From: Scleroderma bovista
Lineage: Eukaryota; Basidiomycota; Agaricomycetes; Boletales; Sclerodermataceae
DNA length: 64,000 nt
Assembly: GCA_037178675.1 (NCBI GenBank)
Contig: JAYMGJ010000292.1
Span: 33,045 to 97,044, forward strand
Direction of reading: 5' to 3'
Made by a program: the position numbers and the translations under genes. This document shows positions 53,779 through 64,000 of this stretch, in pieces. The notes beneath the pieces were generated by a model. That model searched no databases. It was not told the origin of the DNA and saw nothing but the letters and a program-made list of their open reading frames with translations. Positions within the stretch are counted from its first letter, which is position 1; every line of letters begins with the position of its first letter.

Positions 53779-56700
53779 GATTCCGGTGCAACCGTTCATT
53801 CCACACCATATCACGACGATTTCCTAACCTATAAGGATCTCGCAAGACCAATAAATGTAGGCACTGCTGGCGCTGAAGTTATTCAGTTTGTAGGCATAGG
53901 TACAGTTGCCTTCAAAGCAAAAGTTGGCAATGTACAAAAAGAAATCTATCTTCAACACATCTATCATTCTCCATCTGGAGACAAGCAAATCTGCTCACTT
54001 CAGTGGCTTACCACTAAACTCAAGATGAAGCTGTACGCTGACGCGAAGATGACTTGTGTCTTCGATTCACGAAATGAAGTCTTCTTGGAAGGGACTAGGT
54101 TAATTCCAAAAAACAATCTCCATTGGTTCCATGGGAAACCCCTACATCAGACTGGAGCTCTTGGACTTCTTGTGAATTTGACATCAAATCCATCTCAACG
54201 GTGCAATGTGCAACCGTAACAGACAAATTCAACAGTTATGATCTATGGCATAGTCATTTAGGACATCCTAACCCTCAAACCATGCAGCATGCTTCTCGCG
54301 CTACCGATGGTATTGACAAATTGGAAGTTCCTACTCAGACACCTATCTGTCCTGATTGTCAGATAGGAAAAATGCCTTCTAGGTCTTTTCCAACTTCCGA
54401 TAATCGAGAGGAGAAAGTACTTGGGATGGTGCACTGCGACCTGGTTGAGTTCCCTGTCTTGTCTTACTATAGACACAAGTATTGTCTCACGATCATAGAT
54501 GACTATTCTGGGTATGGCACCATTTGCCTTTTGCGGCTCAAGTCGGACACCACTACCACATTCTCTACCTGGGTAACCTGGGCTGAGAAGCAAATGGGTA
54601 AAAACCTACTCAAAGTCAGATCCAATCAAGGAGGAGAATTCATGGCAACCGTGTTTAAAACCTTCCTCACCTCCAAAGGAGTAGAACAACAACTCTCCAT
54701 TTTGGATCATCCACAACAAAATGGTTGCGCTGAAAGGTTCAATCAGATCTTACTTGAGAAGGAAGAAACCATGCACCATGCAGCTTGTCTACCAAAGAAT
54801 CTGTGGAACTTCACTCTTGACACTGCAGTCCACATCTACAACAGGACACCTATGCGTCACATTGGTTGGAAAACACCAGTCGAACTTCTGTTCAACAAGA
54901 AGCCTGACATCTCATACCTTTGAGTATTTGGATGCCTAGCTTATGTCCACATTGCAAAGGACAAGCGAAAGGATAAACTCACACCAAAAGCTGAAGAAAT
55001 GATATTCCTAGGATATGAACCAGGAACAAAAGGCTACCGCTTCTTGTGGAGTAACAGATCTATATATGTGGAAACAACTGCCACATTCATTGAAAATTTA
55101 TTCCCAAATTGTCCCAAAGACAAGTTGAAAAAGAAAATCAATATACCTGAACCAATTCATCCTTCTGAGGAAGAAACCACAGAAGCTACACGTAACAACG
55201 ATGAAGAAAATCACCAACCTCCACCCGATGATCTGGACATACCACCTGTTGACCCATATCAACCAAATGAGAGTCACAGAAGAGGTGATGAATCCAAAAG
55301 AGACACCACAAAGCCACAAGGTCCAACCCAATGCCCCCCTAAACCTACAGTTGAGGAAGTCGCTGACGACGACACGCAAGCTCCTCAGGGTGGCAATACT
55401 AGTTCTGGCAACAGACATGCGGAAGAAGAACTTGGATATGTTTTTAACAGACAAAATCAGGCATGGGAACGCCCTCAAGAGGCTCCACAACCTGAAGAAG
55501 ATGTCTTCTACTTTGATGAAAATAACCGAGAACACCCTATCCCAAATGTCATTGTTCCTCATATACCAAATCCAATCCGTCACAACCCCCCTCGAATTCG
55601 TAATCCACCTCTGAGACCAGGAAATGTTTATGGTCAGAGAAATCTGGTGGATATAGAACGAGAAATTGCAAAGGAACGAGAATGGACTAAAACAGTATTA
55701 GGAAGAGGAATTCCAACAATTCCTCGAACAGAACCAATGGTTGAACCACGACCAAACCCTCCTGCACCTGCAGAACCTCAAGAGGCTCCCGCCACTGTTC
55801 CACTACAATCCATGGATGAAGATGAGAATGAAATGGAAGATGTCATTGTTCCAAATAGTGATATTGACACCATGGTTCAACTGGGTCAACACTATATTCT
55901 CAACTATATCATGAAGCAGGCAGCAAAGCCGCTCAAAGGAATACCTTATCACTATAAGGATATCCGAAACTATCCAAAGGAGGAACAGAAGTTATGGGAA
56001 CAGGCATGCAAGGAGGAGATTAAATCGATTGAAGATCGAAGCGTATGGACTTTGGTGGATTGTCCACCAGATTGAAAACCCATCAAATGCTGTTGGGTAT
56101 TCACAAAGAAATCAGATGGAAGATATAAAGCCCACTTGGTTGCGAAAGGCTTTTCACAAATATATGGTGAAGACTACGATGAAACCTTCTCACCGGTCAC
56201 ACGCTTTGAGACAGTACGACTGCTCTTGGCTTATGCATGTCAAAATGACTGGGAAATTGAAAGTCTTGATGTAAAGACTGCCTTCTTATATGGGCGACTC
56301 AATGAAGAGATCTACATGGAGCAACCCGAAGGTTTCAAAGTTCAAGGTTCAAGTAACAAGGTCTATTGTCTATTGCACGCTCTCTATGGCCTGAAGCAAG
56401 CTGCATTAGCATGGAACAAAGAACTACACAAATCGCTCCTAAAGCTCAACTTCAAATGTTCCAAAGCCGATCCTGGAGTATACATCTACCAAGATAAATC
56501 AGGCATCATGCTGTTCATCGTATACGTCGACGATGGACTACTTATGTCAAATTCTGCCAGTCTTCTTAAGAAGAAGAAAACCGCATTCCTCAACATATGG
56601 GAAGCATGCGACATGGGTCCAGTACAAGAATACTTAGGATTCAAAATCACTCGCAATTGTGTTAAATGCTCAATGGTGTTACACCAACATCCCTATGTAA

Positions 56701-56972
56701 TGAAAGTTCTCAAACGCTTTCAAATGGAAAACGTCAAACACATCTGCACACCTTTACCTGCTGGGTATCAACCATCTACAGCACCAAAGGACTACAATGC
56801 AAGCCCAACTACTAGACAACGGTATCAATCCATAATAGGTTCACTCCTATTTGTCATGCTTGGCACGCATCTGGACATTGCATTTGCCATCATAAAGATG
56901 TCACAATTTATGGCAAATCCGACAGAAGAACACCTCTCGAAGGCACTTCATATAGTGAAGTATTTGGGTTCA
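53779..56972 (+). pseudogene. pol: Copia-1 pol: protease, integrase, RT, RNase H start
   Basis: Protease LWLIDSGATVHSTPYHDD; a frameshift at about 54150-54220; integrase zinc motif (LWHSHLGHPN...CPDCQIGKM), VHCDLVEF, IIDDYSGYG and SNQGGEF, where the catalytic Asp is Asn (54624-54626), then QNGCAERFNQ. An acidic/Pro linker (55140-55900) leads to RT with LVAKGFSQIYGEDYDETFSP, ALYGLKQAALAW and an intact YVDD at about 56524-56535. TGAs at 54921 (L|VFGC) and 56073 (D|KPIKC) sit where Arg is normal. It is broken by LTR-B at 56972 and continues at 58171. Confidence 0.9.
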
Positions 56973-58165
56973 TGTCATATCCATACTTTTCCCAGTCGCA
57001 ACTCTGGTCTAACCCTGGCCCACCTGACCTCCCCTTAGGCATAGATGCAACTCCAGATCTAGTCTGGCCATCTCCAGCCTCATAGCTGCACTCCAGCTTA
57101 ACTCCAGTCACTATGTCCATCTCCGCCTCAGGACTAAACCCCTGTCTTCCTACAGACAGATCCGCGGTCTAACTCCTCCATGTTGGACCTGTACCTACCA
57201 TTAGTTGTAGTTGCTACTCCGGTTTCAGTCCGGCCACTCCCTTTGTCTGGTCTGTGATCTAGCCCAACTCCGGCTGGTACATCCAACTCCGGCTCAGGTC
57301 TGCTCCTGTTCCGCTCCACTTCCCCTGATAGGTCCACCAATAGCCTTGGACATTTCCATGTCCAACTCCACACCTTCCTCCAGCTACTCTGCCCTTCCTC
57401 CACCTGTGCACTCCCTCCGCTCTTGCACTTCCTCCAGTCCCACTTCCTCCAGTCCTGGACATTGCTCCGGACTTAACATTAGTTAAGTCCACCTCCAACC
57501 CTTACTTGTCCTCTTCTGACCTAGTTCCCTTTACCTACTTGTCCCTGCATCTGCTCCGTCATCCCTGTAATCCTAGTTCCCCATTTCTGCTTCCGCTCTG
57601 GTTTATTTTCCTGTCTGCTTCTGCTCCATCCCTTGTCCCGACTAAGGTGTTTACTTGTCACTGTATATACTCACCCTAGTTCTCATTTACTATATAAACT
57701 ACCGTACTCCGGCCTAGTAGATCCTTAGATCAAGTCTCAACTAAGATACTCCCCACTCTGTACTACCCACCATGCTCTCCTAATCCCATCTTGTTCTCCT
57801 GAACTCCGGCCAACTCCGGCCTCTGTCCTATCTTGCCCCCTTGGTCCTATGTCCGATCCTAGCAAGTCTCCTACTCGCACGAGGGCAAAAGCCACCTCCA
57901 TCCCAGACTCAACGCTAGACCTCTCAGGACTTATCCCACCTCTGGGATGTCCTTCGCTCTGGACAAGCTGTGCTCAACTCCGGACCATTTTCCCGCAGTC
58001 TGGACTTACTCCCTGTGCTTCTCTAGTGCCCGGACTTCGTTCGTTTGGCCCGGACTTGACTCTCCGCACTAACTAGCACCTACTAGTGTCTGGACTTACC
58101 TCCTCATTAGTCCCCTGCACCTCTGGACCTCCTAGTAAGATTGTTGAGGAGAACCGGTCTTGACA
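56973..58165 (+). mobile_element. Solo LTR-B (1193 bp), uninterrupted copy
   Basis: Starts TGTCATATCCATAC and ends CGGTCTTGACA with GTTCA duplications (56968-56972, 58166-58170). It is the reference for decoding the nested copy at 20530-25914. ATATATACTCACC and ACTATATAAACTACC promoter-like elements lie near 57662-57700. Confidence 0.93.
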
Positions 58166-58170
58166 GTTCA

Positions 58171-58683
58171 ACTCCAAATCTTGCCCTTCATTTTTCAGGA
58201 GGAGCTTCGTCATTGGATTGCTATTCTGACTCTGACTGGGCAGGCAATATTGAAACAAGATGATCAACTAGCAGTTATGCCATCTTCCTTGGCAATGACT
58301 TAATCAGTTGGCGATCACGCCGACAACCTACTGTGGCACTGTCATCAACAGAAGCTGAGTACATGTCAATGTGTGACTGTGCACAACAGATTCTATGGAT
58401 CAAATCCCTCTTTCAAGAGTGTCATCTCTCACTCCAACACTACATGATGTTCAGAGATAACAAAGGCGTTATTCATATCGTGCGAAATCCAGTAATGGAA
58501 GGACAGTCAAAGCACATTGATATCAAGTATTATTTCCTCCACGAATGCGTTGAGAAGAATACTTTCTTGCTTGACTATGTTCCTACTGATCAGCAGAAGG
58601 CTGACATGATGACGAAGAATCTGACATGGCAGAAATTCCAAGACAATCGCTCACGACTAAACCTTCTAGAGTACAAGTCTTAG
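58171..58683 (+). pseudogene. pol: Copia-1 RNase H
   Basis: Continues HIVKYLGS|TPNLALHF with DSDWAGNIETR, then TGA (58261-58263, Arg expected), STSSYAIFLGNDLISWRS, ALSSTEAEYMSMCDCAQQ, RDNKGVIHIVRNPVMEG, KHIDIKYYFLHE and DMMTKNLTWQKF. The three RNase H carboxylates (DSDW, EAE, RDN) are present. Stop at 58681-58683, then PPT GCAAGGAGGAG. Confidence 0.88.
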
Positions 58684-58693
58684 CAAGGAGGAG

Positions 58694-59168
58694 TGTCAAC
58701 AAGAATGCATGATTAGATGAAGTACAATCTCATCTTATCTTATCTTATCTAATCTTGGAGATTCCAGAGATCACAGTTACATGTGATTCGGAGTAGCTGT
58801 TACTGGTTTACCAGAACATCACATGACTGGCTCCACAGGAGACCTGGAACTGTCACATGCAATGCACGTGTACAACACATGCTGATGCACATTACAAGGC
58901 ACATTTCCAGTTAACTACCATTATGGAAACTGCACCTACTACATATGGAAATATGGTGAAATAGGCGAGAATAATACTTATCTACGCACAGACCATGTAC
59001 CACAGGTATATATACCCTGTAGGATTCCCTGTAGTTCCTTAGATCAATCCAGTTCAACTGTTCTCTCATTACTCGCTACTTCAAACAACTCAACTTCAAG
59101 AACCAGCTACTAGCTATCAAGGTACGCTTGTGCTACCCCGTTGCTGTCGCCCCAGTTTTGTTGCTACA
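58694..59168 (+). mobile_element. Copia-1 3' LTR (475 bp)
   Basis: Starts TGTCAACAAGAATGC and ends TTTTGTTGCTACA. Compared by eye with the joined 5' LTR it has about five substitutions and one indel. It contains GTATATATACCCTGTAGG and several CTTATCT units near its start. Confidence 0.93.
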
Positions 59169-59620
59169 TATCTGACTTATCCATCTTAACTATCTGATTC
59201 CAGACAATCCAGACGCTGTAAGAGAGTTAAGACCAATTGTCACCTTGCTGATGTGGTCTGGGACACTGATGTACTGAGAATAACTGGTGGTCTGATGGTC
59301 TGACATCTGACAGTCTGACAGTCTGGTAGTCTGGCATACTAATGTTCTGAGAATAACCAGTGGTCTGATAATTACTGACCATCTGATGGACTGATGATCT
59401 GATGGGCTGATGGTCTGGTGGTCTGGTGGTCTGGGACTCTGATGTACTGAGAATAACTGGTGGTCTGATGGTCTGATGGTCTGACATCTGACAGTCTGGC
59501 AGTCTGGTAGTCTGGCATACTAATGTTCTGAGAACAAAGGCTGACAATCTGACAATCTGAGAAACTGCTGGTCTGATATCAGAAAAGCACATTTCTGAGT
59601 GTCTGACCAACTGGTGATCT
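59169..59620. repeat. TCTGAC satellite, right of Copia-1
   Basis: Resumes TATCTGACTTATCC after the element; GGTCTGATGGTCTGACATC and TGATGTACTGAGAATAAC recur (about 59258 and 59442), a higher-order unit of about 185 bp. It is the right half of the array interrupted at 46643. Confidence 0.8.
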
Positions 59621-59969
59621 GAAATTTTCTGAGATTTTCTGATACCAGTTTTTTTCAGTGCCCCAGTTTTTTTCAGACCTTCAGAACTTTTGTCAAGTTG
59701 CTGATGGATGCACTCACCCTATCCAGCAGAGGGCCAAGGGCCCGACCTGCCCACCCCCCTGCCTTATGGCAGGGGGCTAGCATGTGCACTAGTTATATGA
59801 CATTGTAGGATGGATACTAGAGGCATATACTAGGTAAAACCATGGCATTTCAACTAAGTATAGTACAAAAAGCATTCTGCAGAGTGAGTCATCCATGAGA
59901 ACATATCAATGTGCAATCTAGGTATGGAGAAAGATGTAGTGACCTGCACGAGGTATGAGAGCTTGCAAC
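59621..59969. other. Unassigned spacer with a GC hairpin
   Basis: No gene seen. CCCCCTGCC-TTAT-GGCAGGGGG (about 59755-59776) is a strong hairpin. The sequence between it and the SAMHD1-like gene replaces the expected 3' exons of that gene. Confidence 0.5.
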
Positions 59970-61240
59970 TTTCAAGTAAGGTTCAGCAGCAAGCAGTGCA
60001 TCCGTAATCATATACTCGATAGCCTTTGCTATGAGAGCCGTCAGCATATCACCAACCCTGACGCGGAAATGACATCCTCACTGGTTTTGTGGTTGTATAC
60101 GCGCTTGTGCAGAGAAAAGCGCGTATAATACAGCTCGTAGATTTGATTGGCGTCCTTGATGTCGTAGCATATCTCGTTATTTATGACACGTGCGGAGATG
60201 AGTCTGCGGATGGCCATGGCAGCGGACTCTGTGAATGAGCTTCCAGCACGATGTGATCTGCGCTCACCTTGAAATGGAAATATCCCCCCTGTCTCCCACT
60301 GCGTGACAGTCCCTTAAGATGTAATCGAACCTGCTCGACGTCAACAATTGGGCGTGGAGCAGACCAAACTTAACTTCCTTATCTACATCCAATCCATTAC
60401 GATTATTGGCCACAATCTCGAATAAGAACGGCTTCTCCGTCCCAAGACTATGGGCTGGTCAGCGGGTTTTCTGAGGTTACCGTTGCACGTGATACTTACG
60501 GACAACGTGTCTTATCGCCTGCAATCAATGCTTTGACGATAGCAATCTCCTCTGGTGTAATGTCGAGGAGATAGGTATCCACCATATCATCAAACATCAT
60601 CTTGGATGCGTCTTCATGCTTCCACTTTTTACCTGGACTGCAATATCTCTAGCTTTCAGACTTGCAGACAGATGTATATGCTACTTACAATGCTTTTGGT
60701 ATGAAAACGCCGTCCCAGAGGTGCGACCAGGGACCGTGGCCAAGATCGTGACAAAGTCCGGCTAATTCAACGCATTTAATGTCTTGTTCCGAGATACCTA
60801 ACTGCGGCTGACTATCTCGGAGATGTGCCGCCATGAGTCTTGCCAGGTGGCCAATGCCTGTGGGGAAATGGGGCTCTTGTCAATACATGTTACAAGAGGG
60901 ATGAAGTAAACCGCATCAAGACAATGTTCGAAGCGATTGTGAGATGCGCCTGGGAATACGTAGTACGAAACCCCAAGCTGTTGGATGTATCTCAACCGTT
61001 GGAAGTGTTTTCTTCGATATATACGCGCCCGTCAGACCTAGTGGGGAGAATTCGGATCGAGCGCACTCACGCATCGATGAAGGAGCAGATCAATGGCAAA
61101 AGCGACACTTTTCACGAAATTTCATCGTGCGTTGCAAACTAAACAGATATACCGTAGTCGTTCGCCCAGTCCTTGAATCTTCTTATACTTAGGCGCTGGC
61201 TGGGCGCGAATGTCGCTGCAGGCCCGATCTGGCTCATCAT
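59970..61240 (-). pseudogene. SAMHD1-like dNTP triphosphohydrolase, 3'-truncated
   Basis: HD-domain enzymes of this family split dNTPs to nucleoside and triphosphate. Minus strand, multi-exon: RRFKDWANDYG (start ATG near 61240), [20 protein letters not shown], then HNRFEHC (metal His, 60923-60941). The HD pair is in LAGLCHDLGHGPWSHLWDG (about 60717-60773), followed by WKHEDASKMMFDDMVD, IAIVKALIAGD, FLFEIVANNRNGLDVDK, FDYILRDCH, then ICYDIKDANQIYELYYTRFS, LHKRVYNHKT and KAIEYMITDALLAAEPYLK. Introns begin GTAAGT at several borders. Coding stops near 59972, with about 150 C-terminal residues of the family absent, so it is a truncated gene or the tail is unrecognisable. A possible TGA lies between the first two exons. 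Confidence 0.8.
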
Positions 61241-61686
61241 AGAACGGTCCCCGAAGCCTAGGAAAGAGAAGCAGAAATCGCTGGTGATCCGACTAGAGAG
61301 ATTGGTGGGAGAGAAGGTCGATTTGCCAGCCTCCTGGCCAGTTGTGGGAGTGGATGGTCGAGGCAAGAGGGCTGCTCAATTCTTCTTCGATTTGCCCCTG
61401 CTCGGTCCTCACGTGTATCATCACGTGAGGTGTCTAGTGGGCGCTTCGCGGGGGCCTCGGAGATCGAGCCTTTGCTCCAAATTCTCCAAATGCGCCGATC
61501 CCATCAAGATCCCATTGAGAATCCTTCAAGAAGTGGAAATCTAGTATATCGGCCTCGTCGCACCGTTTTCAGTACAAGCTTGGATGCCTCCACCAGCACG
61601 ATTACTGCGCGTGGCAATGGCAGTCTATCGACATTGGCGCGAACGCAGGACTGAGCGGGGTCGCCATAGAATCATCCCAACGCTGA
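61240..61686. promoter_or_regulatory. Divergent intergenic region
   Basis: Between the SAMHD1-like start (minus) and the next + frame. It contains CACGTGTATCATCACGTGAGG (61411-61431), two CACGTG/CACGTGA E-box-like sites, plausible bHLH-bound promoter elements. A short + frame here (61430-61654) may be an upstream exon. Confidence 0.4.
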
Positions 61687-62630
61687 ATGTCAGTTTCCCG
61701 GCTCAGACACTTGGATGACCCTTCTTATAATCACTTTTATAGTTCGACGAGACGGACACCAACGAGTCGTACATATGCTTCCGTCGCCGAGAGATCGAGT
61801 CCGTCCGGAAGACTCGCGACTCTCAAGTCACTTCTTCCGACAAACTATTCGTTTGCAAGTTGGCCTGGCCAAATCATTACTCGAGCACGAAACCCTGAAA
61901 AAGGACAATGCGAGAAAAGACTCGAGTTCGCCGAACTTAAACGCAAGTTCCCATCGCTGAACACGAATGACAATGACCAATTGTTACACGACAAGGAGCG
62001 CGTGGTGAAGAAGCCCAGGACCGAAGTCGTTGGATATGTCGAATCTCTCTTTCCCTGACTCAAGTCACCTGATAACATCCTTTCAGTCGTCTACTAGGAC
62101 TCAAGCTTCGTCCTAGGGATAGTGATGTAGCGTCGCCAATAGTAGCTATGGAAGCCGTTATCCGACCAAAGGAGCGACTCAGTCTCATTAACGCGGCCAT
62201 GGAACGTGATCTTGCGCGTCGCAAGGAAAGGGACCACGGCTACGAGGATGTCGTGGAGGTGTGTTTCACTTGCAATAACACCTCTTCAGGCGTTAATCTG
62301 TGGTCAGCGCTCTGCCAGCAACAGGTGTACAAACGGCAACTGGGTCTCCTCCACGACAGAAAGCCGATATTCAGCAGCCTATCTTCCTTCCCTTGAACGA
62401 GTATCACAGCCCAATCAACGGGTATGTGATCCCAAATGGTGCTTATATGCAGGCCCCTTGACAACCTAATGGCCTTTTTCGCCGCAACCGACGCAAAAAT
62501 AGGGGATGGTGTTTGCTCTAGGTCAAGATCCGACTTCAGCGATTCAGCCAACGCCTGGTCGGCAGATTCAAGCATTACCTGGTACCTAACGGGACACATT
62601 TCAATATGCAATTGGGCGCAGGGATCAATG
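61687..62630 (+). pseudogene. Unrecognised + strand gene fragments
   Basis: Coding-like pieces: MSVSRLRHLDDPSYNHFYSS to VVGYVESLFP (61687-62058), MEAVIRPKERLSLINAAMER (62148 on, ending before a GTGTGT donor at about 62259), and PIFLPLNEYHSPINGYVIPN...FKHYLVPNGTHFNMQLGAG (about 62367-62640). The last carries internal TGA/TAG codons. Composition differs from the transposons: more CpG and no biased Arg loss. Introns or frameshifts must join the pieces. No family is recognised. Confidence 0.4.
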
Positions 62631-63270
62631 TAAATCTGAAGCCTCCTCCTGGGAGAGAGTAGAATGGGTCACCGATGCAGCAGACACCGACGCTCGGGAA
62701 CGGGCAAGACGTGGGTGGCGCGACGGGGTTGTCTAGCCCTCACAATTCTCCCGGTATTCTTCCTACTCGTACGCCATCAGCAAACGGCAACCGGGCAGTC
62801 GGTCGGCCGGCCATCATGGGGGCGTCCAGACGACATCCCCGCCCTTTCACTGTCTCCGCGCTTACAACGTAATAGTCCATCCCATCTGCCCAGTGCCACT
62901 CTCGCCCTACCGCCGCATCAAACGCCGCCTCGTCCTCCGCCAACGCCCGCGATGAAGATGTCGTCGCTGTCTATCCAGCATCAGCAACCTGTACTGAGTT
63001 CACAGGGAGGTTACTGATCAGGTCTGATGTGATCCTTCGTTACCACTTGGACATACATCCCTTAGCGGATATGTGCTACATGTTCGCTTCTCTCTCTATT
63101 ACCTTGGCTCCGCCGTCGTATACCGTCGTGCCGTAGTCCCCTACATAGTAGCGTTGTCCACCTCTCGTCGCTTTCCTGGTACTAATGTTCTTGATTATAC
63201 TACCCATTCTGTTCTATTTACGTTTTCAGTCGTTTATGTATCACATTTTATACATTCCGGCTCCTGAATG
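62631..63270 (+). CDS. Ser/Pro/Gly-rich low-complexity coding segment, unassigned
   Basis: MQQTPTLGNGQDVGGATGLS...SPGILPTRTPSANGNRAVG (62675-62872) looks like an intrinsically disordered protein tail. It may be the C-terminal exon of the upstream fragments, with two adjacent stops at about 62870. From 62880 on, a frame shift gives an Ala/Pro-rich stretch and then nothing identifiable. Confidence 0.3.
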
Positions 63271-63998
63271 ATATCAAAGAGGCTAGTTGTGTTCAACTCC
63301 ATCCATCGTGAACTACTTAAGTAAATGAAAATTACCAGGGGTCACTACCAGAATGTGAATATAGTAGGTATTGGCCATATGGCGCGGTGATGGAGATGCG
63401 GCGGCGGCGTTATCAGACACGAGAACTCAGCACAAAGGCGATGTTGGCTGTTGTGACGCCCGCGAGTGAGGGTAGTGACAAGGGAGGGGCCAGTCTGCAA
63501 ATCGTGAGCGCGGTTGCGTGTCGTAAAGGCGCCCAGTTGAACCTGCAGAGGGCAGCCAGCGAAGAAGGCTTACCGTGTATTGAAGGTTTCGACGACACCA
63601 TATTAGATGTGGCCAATGGAGTCAACGAGGGCGACGAGATAGTGGGGACCCACTGCGGTTCAAGTAAAAGACACTACAGTTTGAAAAAAGATGCCAGCAT
63701 GATAAAAACGAAATGGAGATGTGCCTGAAGCACAGGGAGTCCTGCTCGAGGGGGGGAGGGGCAGATAGTATGTGCGAGTGCAAGACCTGGGAGGGCTGGA
63801 CTAGGCTCGTGAGTGAGTCGAACGCAATATCGAATGCGTCGAATGTCCTGCCCGAACGCGTGGATGGTTCAAGCGATTCGATAGAAACTGAAAACAACTG
63901 AGGAGTAGAGTCAGAAGGCCGCGAACGTGGTACGGGCGTGCGTGTGTGGCGAGTGGATGTGACTGGCGGCGATTGGAGCCAGTCACTGTCAATGACAC
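63271..63998 (-). other. Window edge: possible minus-strand gene end
   Basis: A minus-strand GTAAGCCTTC...CTGCAG pair (about 63543-63573) could be an intron between ..SKPSIHG-like and FNWAPLRHATALTICRL pieces. Short frames on + (63387-63728) are equally long. No family is recognised and the gene, if any, extends past the window. Confidence 0.25.
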
Positions 63999-64000
63999 AG

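Larger units (their letters stand above)
46644..59168 (+). mobile_element. Copia-1: Ty1/Copia retrotransposon with nested insertions
   Basis: Two LTRs in direct orientation and TATCT duplications at 46639-46643 and 59169-59173. Removing the nested LTR-D (plus its inner LTR-A) and LTR-B leaves about 8.3 kb. Order: 5' LTR, primer site, long extra ORF, gag, protease, integrase, RT, RNase H, PPT, 3' LTR. The joined 5' LTR and the 3' LTR differ by about five substitutions and one indel in 475 bp by eye, a recent insertion. Even so, the polyprotein has four in-frame TGAs and frameshifts. Confidence 0.93.

Overview
This window reads as a repeat graveyard from an Agaricomycete (mushroom-forming basidiomycete). 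The basis is a KDZ-type transposase with 53-61 bp GT-AG introns, a TET/JBP-like dioxygenase pseudogene of the kind expanded with KDZ transposons in mushrooms, a Tnp2-like transposase, chromodomain Ty3/Gypsy and Ty1/Copia retrotransposons, and a short-intron SAMHD1-like gene at the right edge. There is no operon-like organisation and no rRNA, tRNA or CRISPR. Only about 59.97-64 kb looks like host gene space; nearly everything else is transposon, transposon remnant or tandem repeat.

Layout. 0-1.65 kb: diverged tandem repeats. 1.65-6.67 kb: an LTR, a truncated giant LTR (here called LTR-A), a 144/145-bp tandem array and a spliced KDZ transposase pseudogene carrying a 280-bp solo LTR. 6.67-16.5 kb: a second LTR-A split by a complete 7.9-kb DNA transposon (8455-16336; about 41-bp terminal inverted repeats, 7-8 bp target duplication) with a Tnp2-like transposase and two accessory genes. 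16.5-28.8 kb: Ty3/Gypsy element 'Gypsy-1' (gag, protease, RT, RNase H, integrase, chromodomain, antisense cysteine-rich ORF, PPT, 3' LTR), interrupted by a 5.4-kb nest made of solo LTR-B carrying a foldback element, an LTR-A and a CpG-rich repeat element. 28.8-31.3 kb: a ~170-bp tandem array and the TET/JBP pseudogene. 31.25-40.6 kb: truncated LTR-A, solo LTR-D, a Copia element ('Copia-2') apparently split by an inversion inside a hAT-like MITE, and the gag of 'Gypsy-2', whose LTR is LTR-A. 40.6-46.6 kb: another LTR-A, a minisatellite carrying a 1.9-kb TIR element, and a TCTGAC-rich satellite. 46.64-59.17 kb: a nearly structurally complete Copia ('Copia-1') with TATCT target duplications, nested insertions and an unusual 2.3-kb reading frame upstream of gag. 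59.97-64 kb: 3'-truncated SAMHD1-like gene and unrecognised gene fragments.

Two themes run through the window. First, many insertions are resolved to the base by target-site duplications, giving a relative chronology. Second, the coding parts decay in a biased way: TGA stops stand where CGA arginine is expected, Cys/His where Arg is expected, and Asn where a catalytic Asp is expected. This is the signature of CpG-to-TpG/CpA mutation, as expected from cytosine methylation of repeats. The TET/JBP-like gene, whose family oxidises methylated or thymine-type bases, shows the same decay. Candidates for undescribed biology are the ORF kept open in the U3 of LTR-A, the long pre-gag ORF of Copia-1, and the 7.9-kb three-gene DNA transposon.
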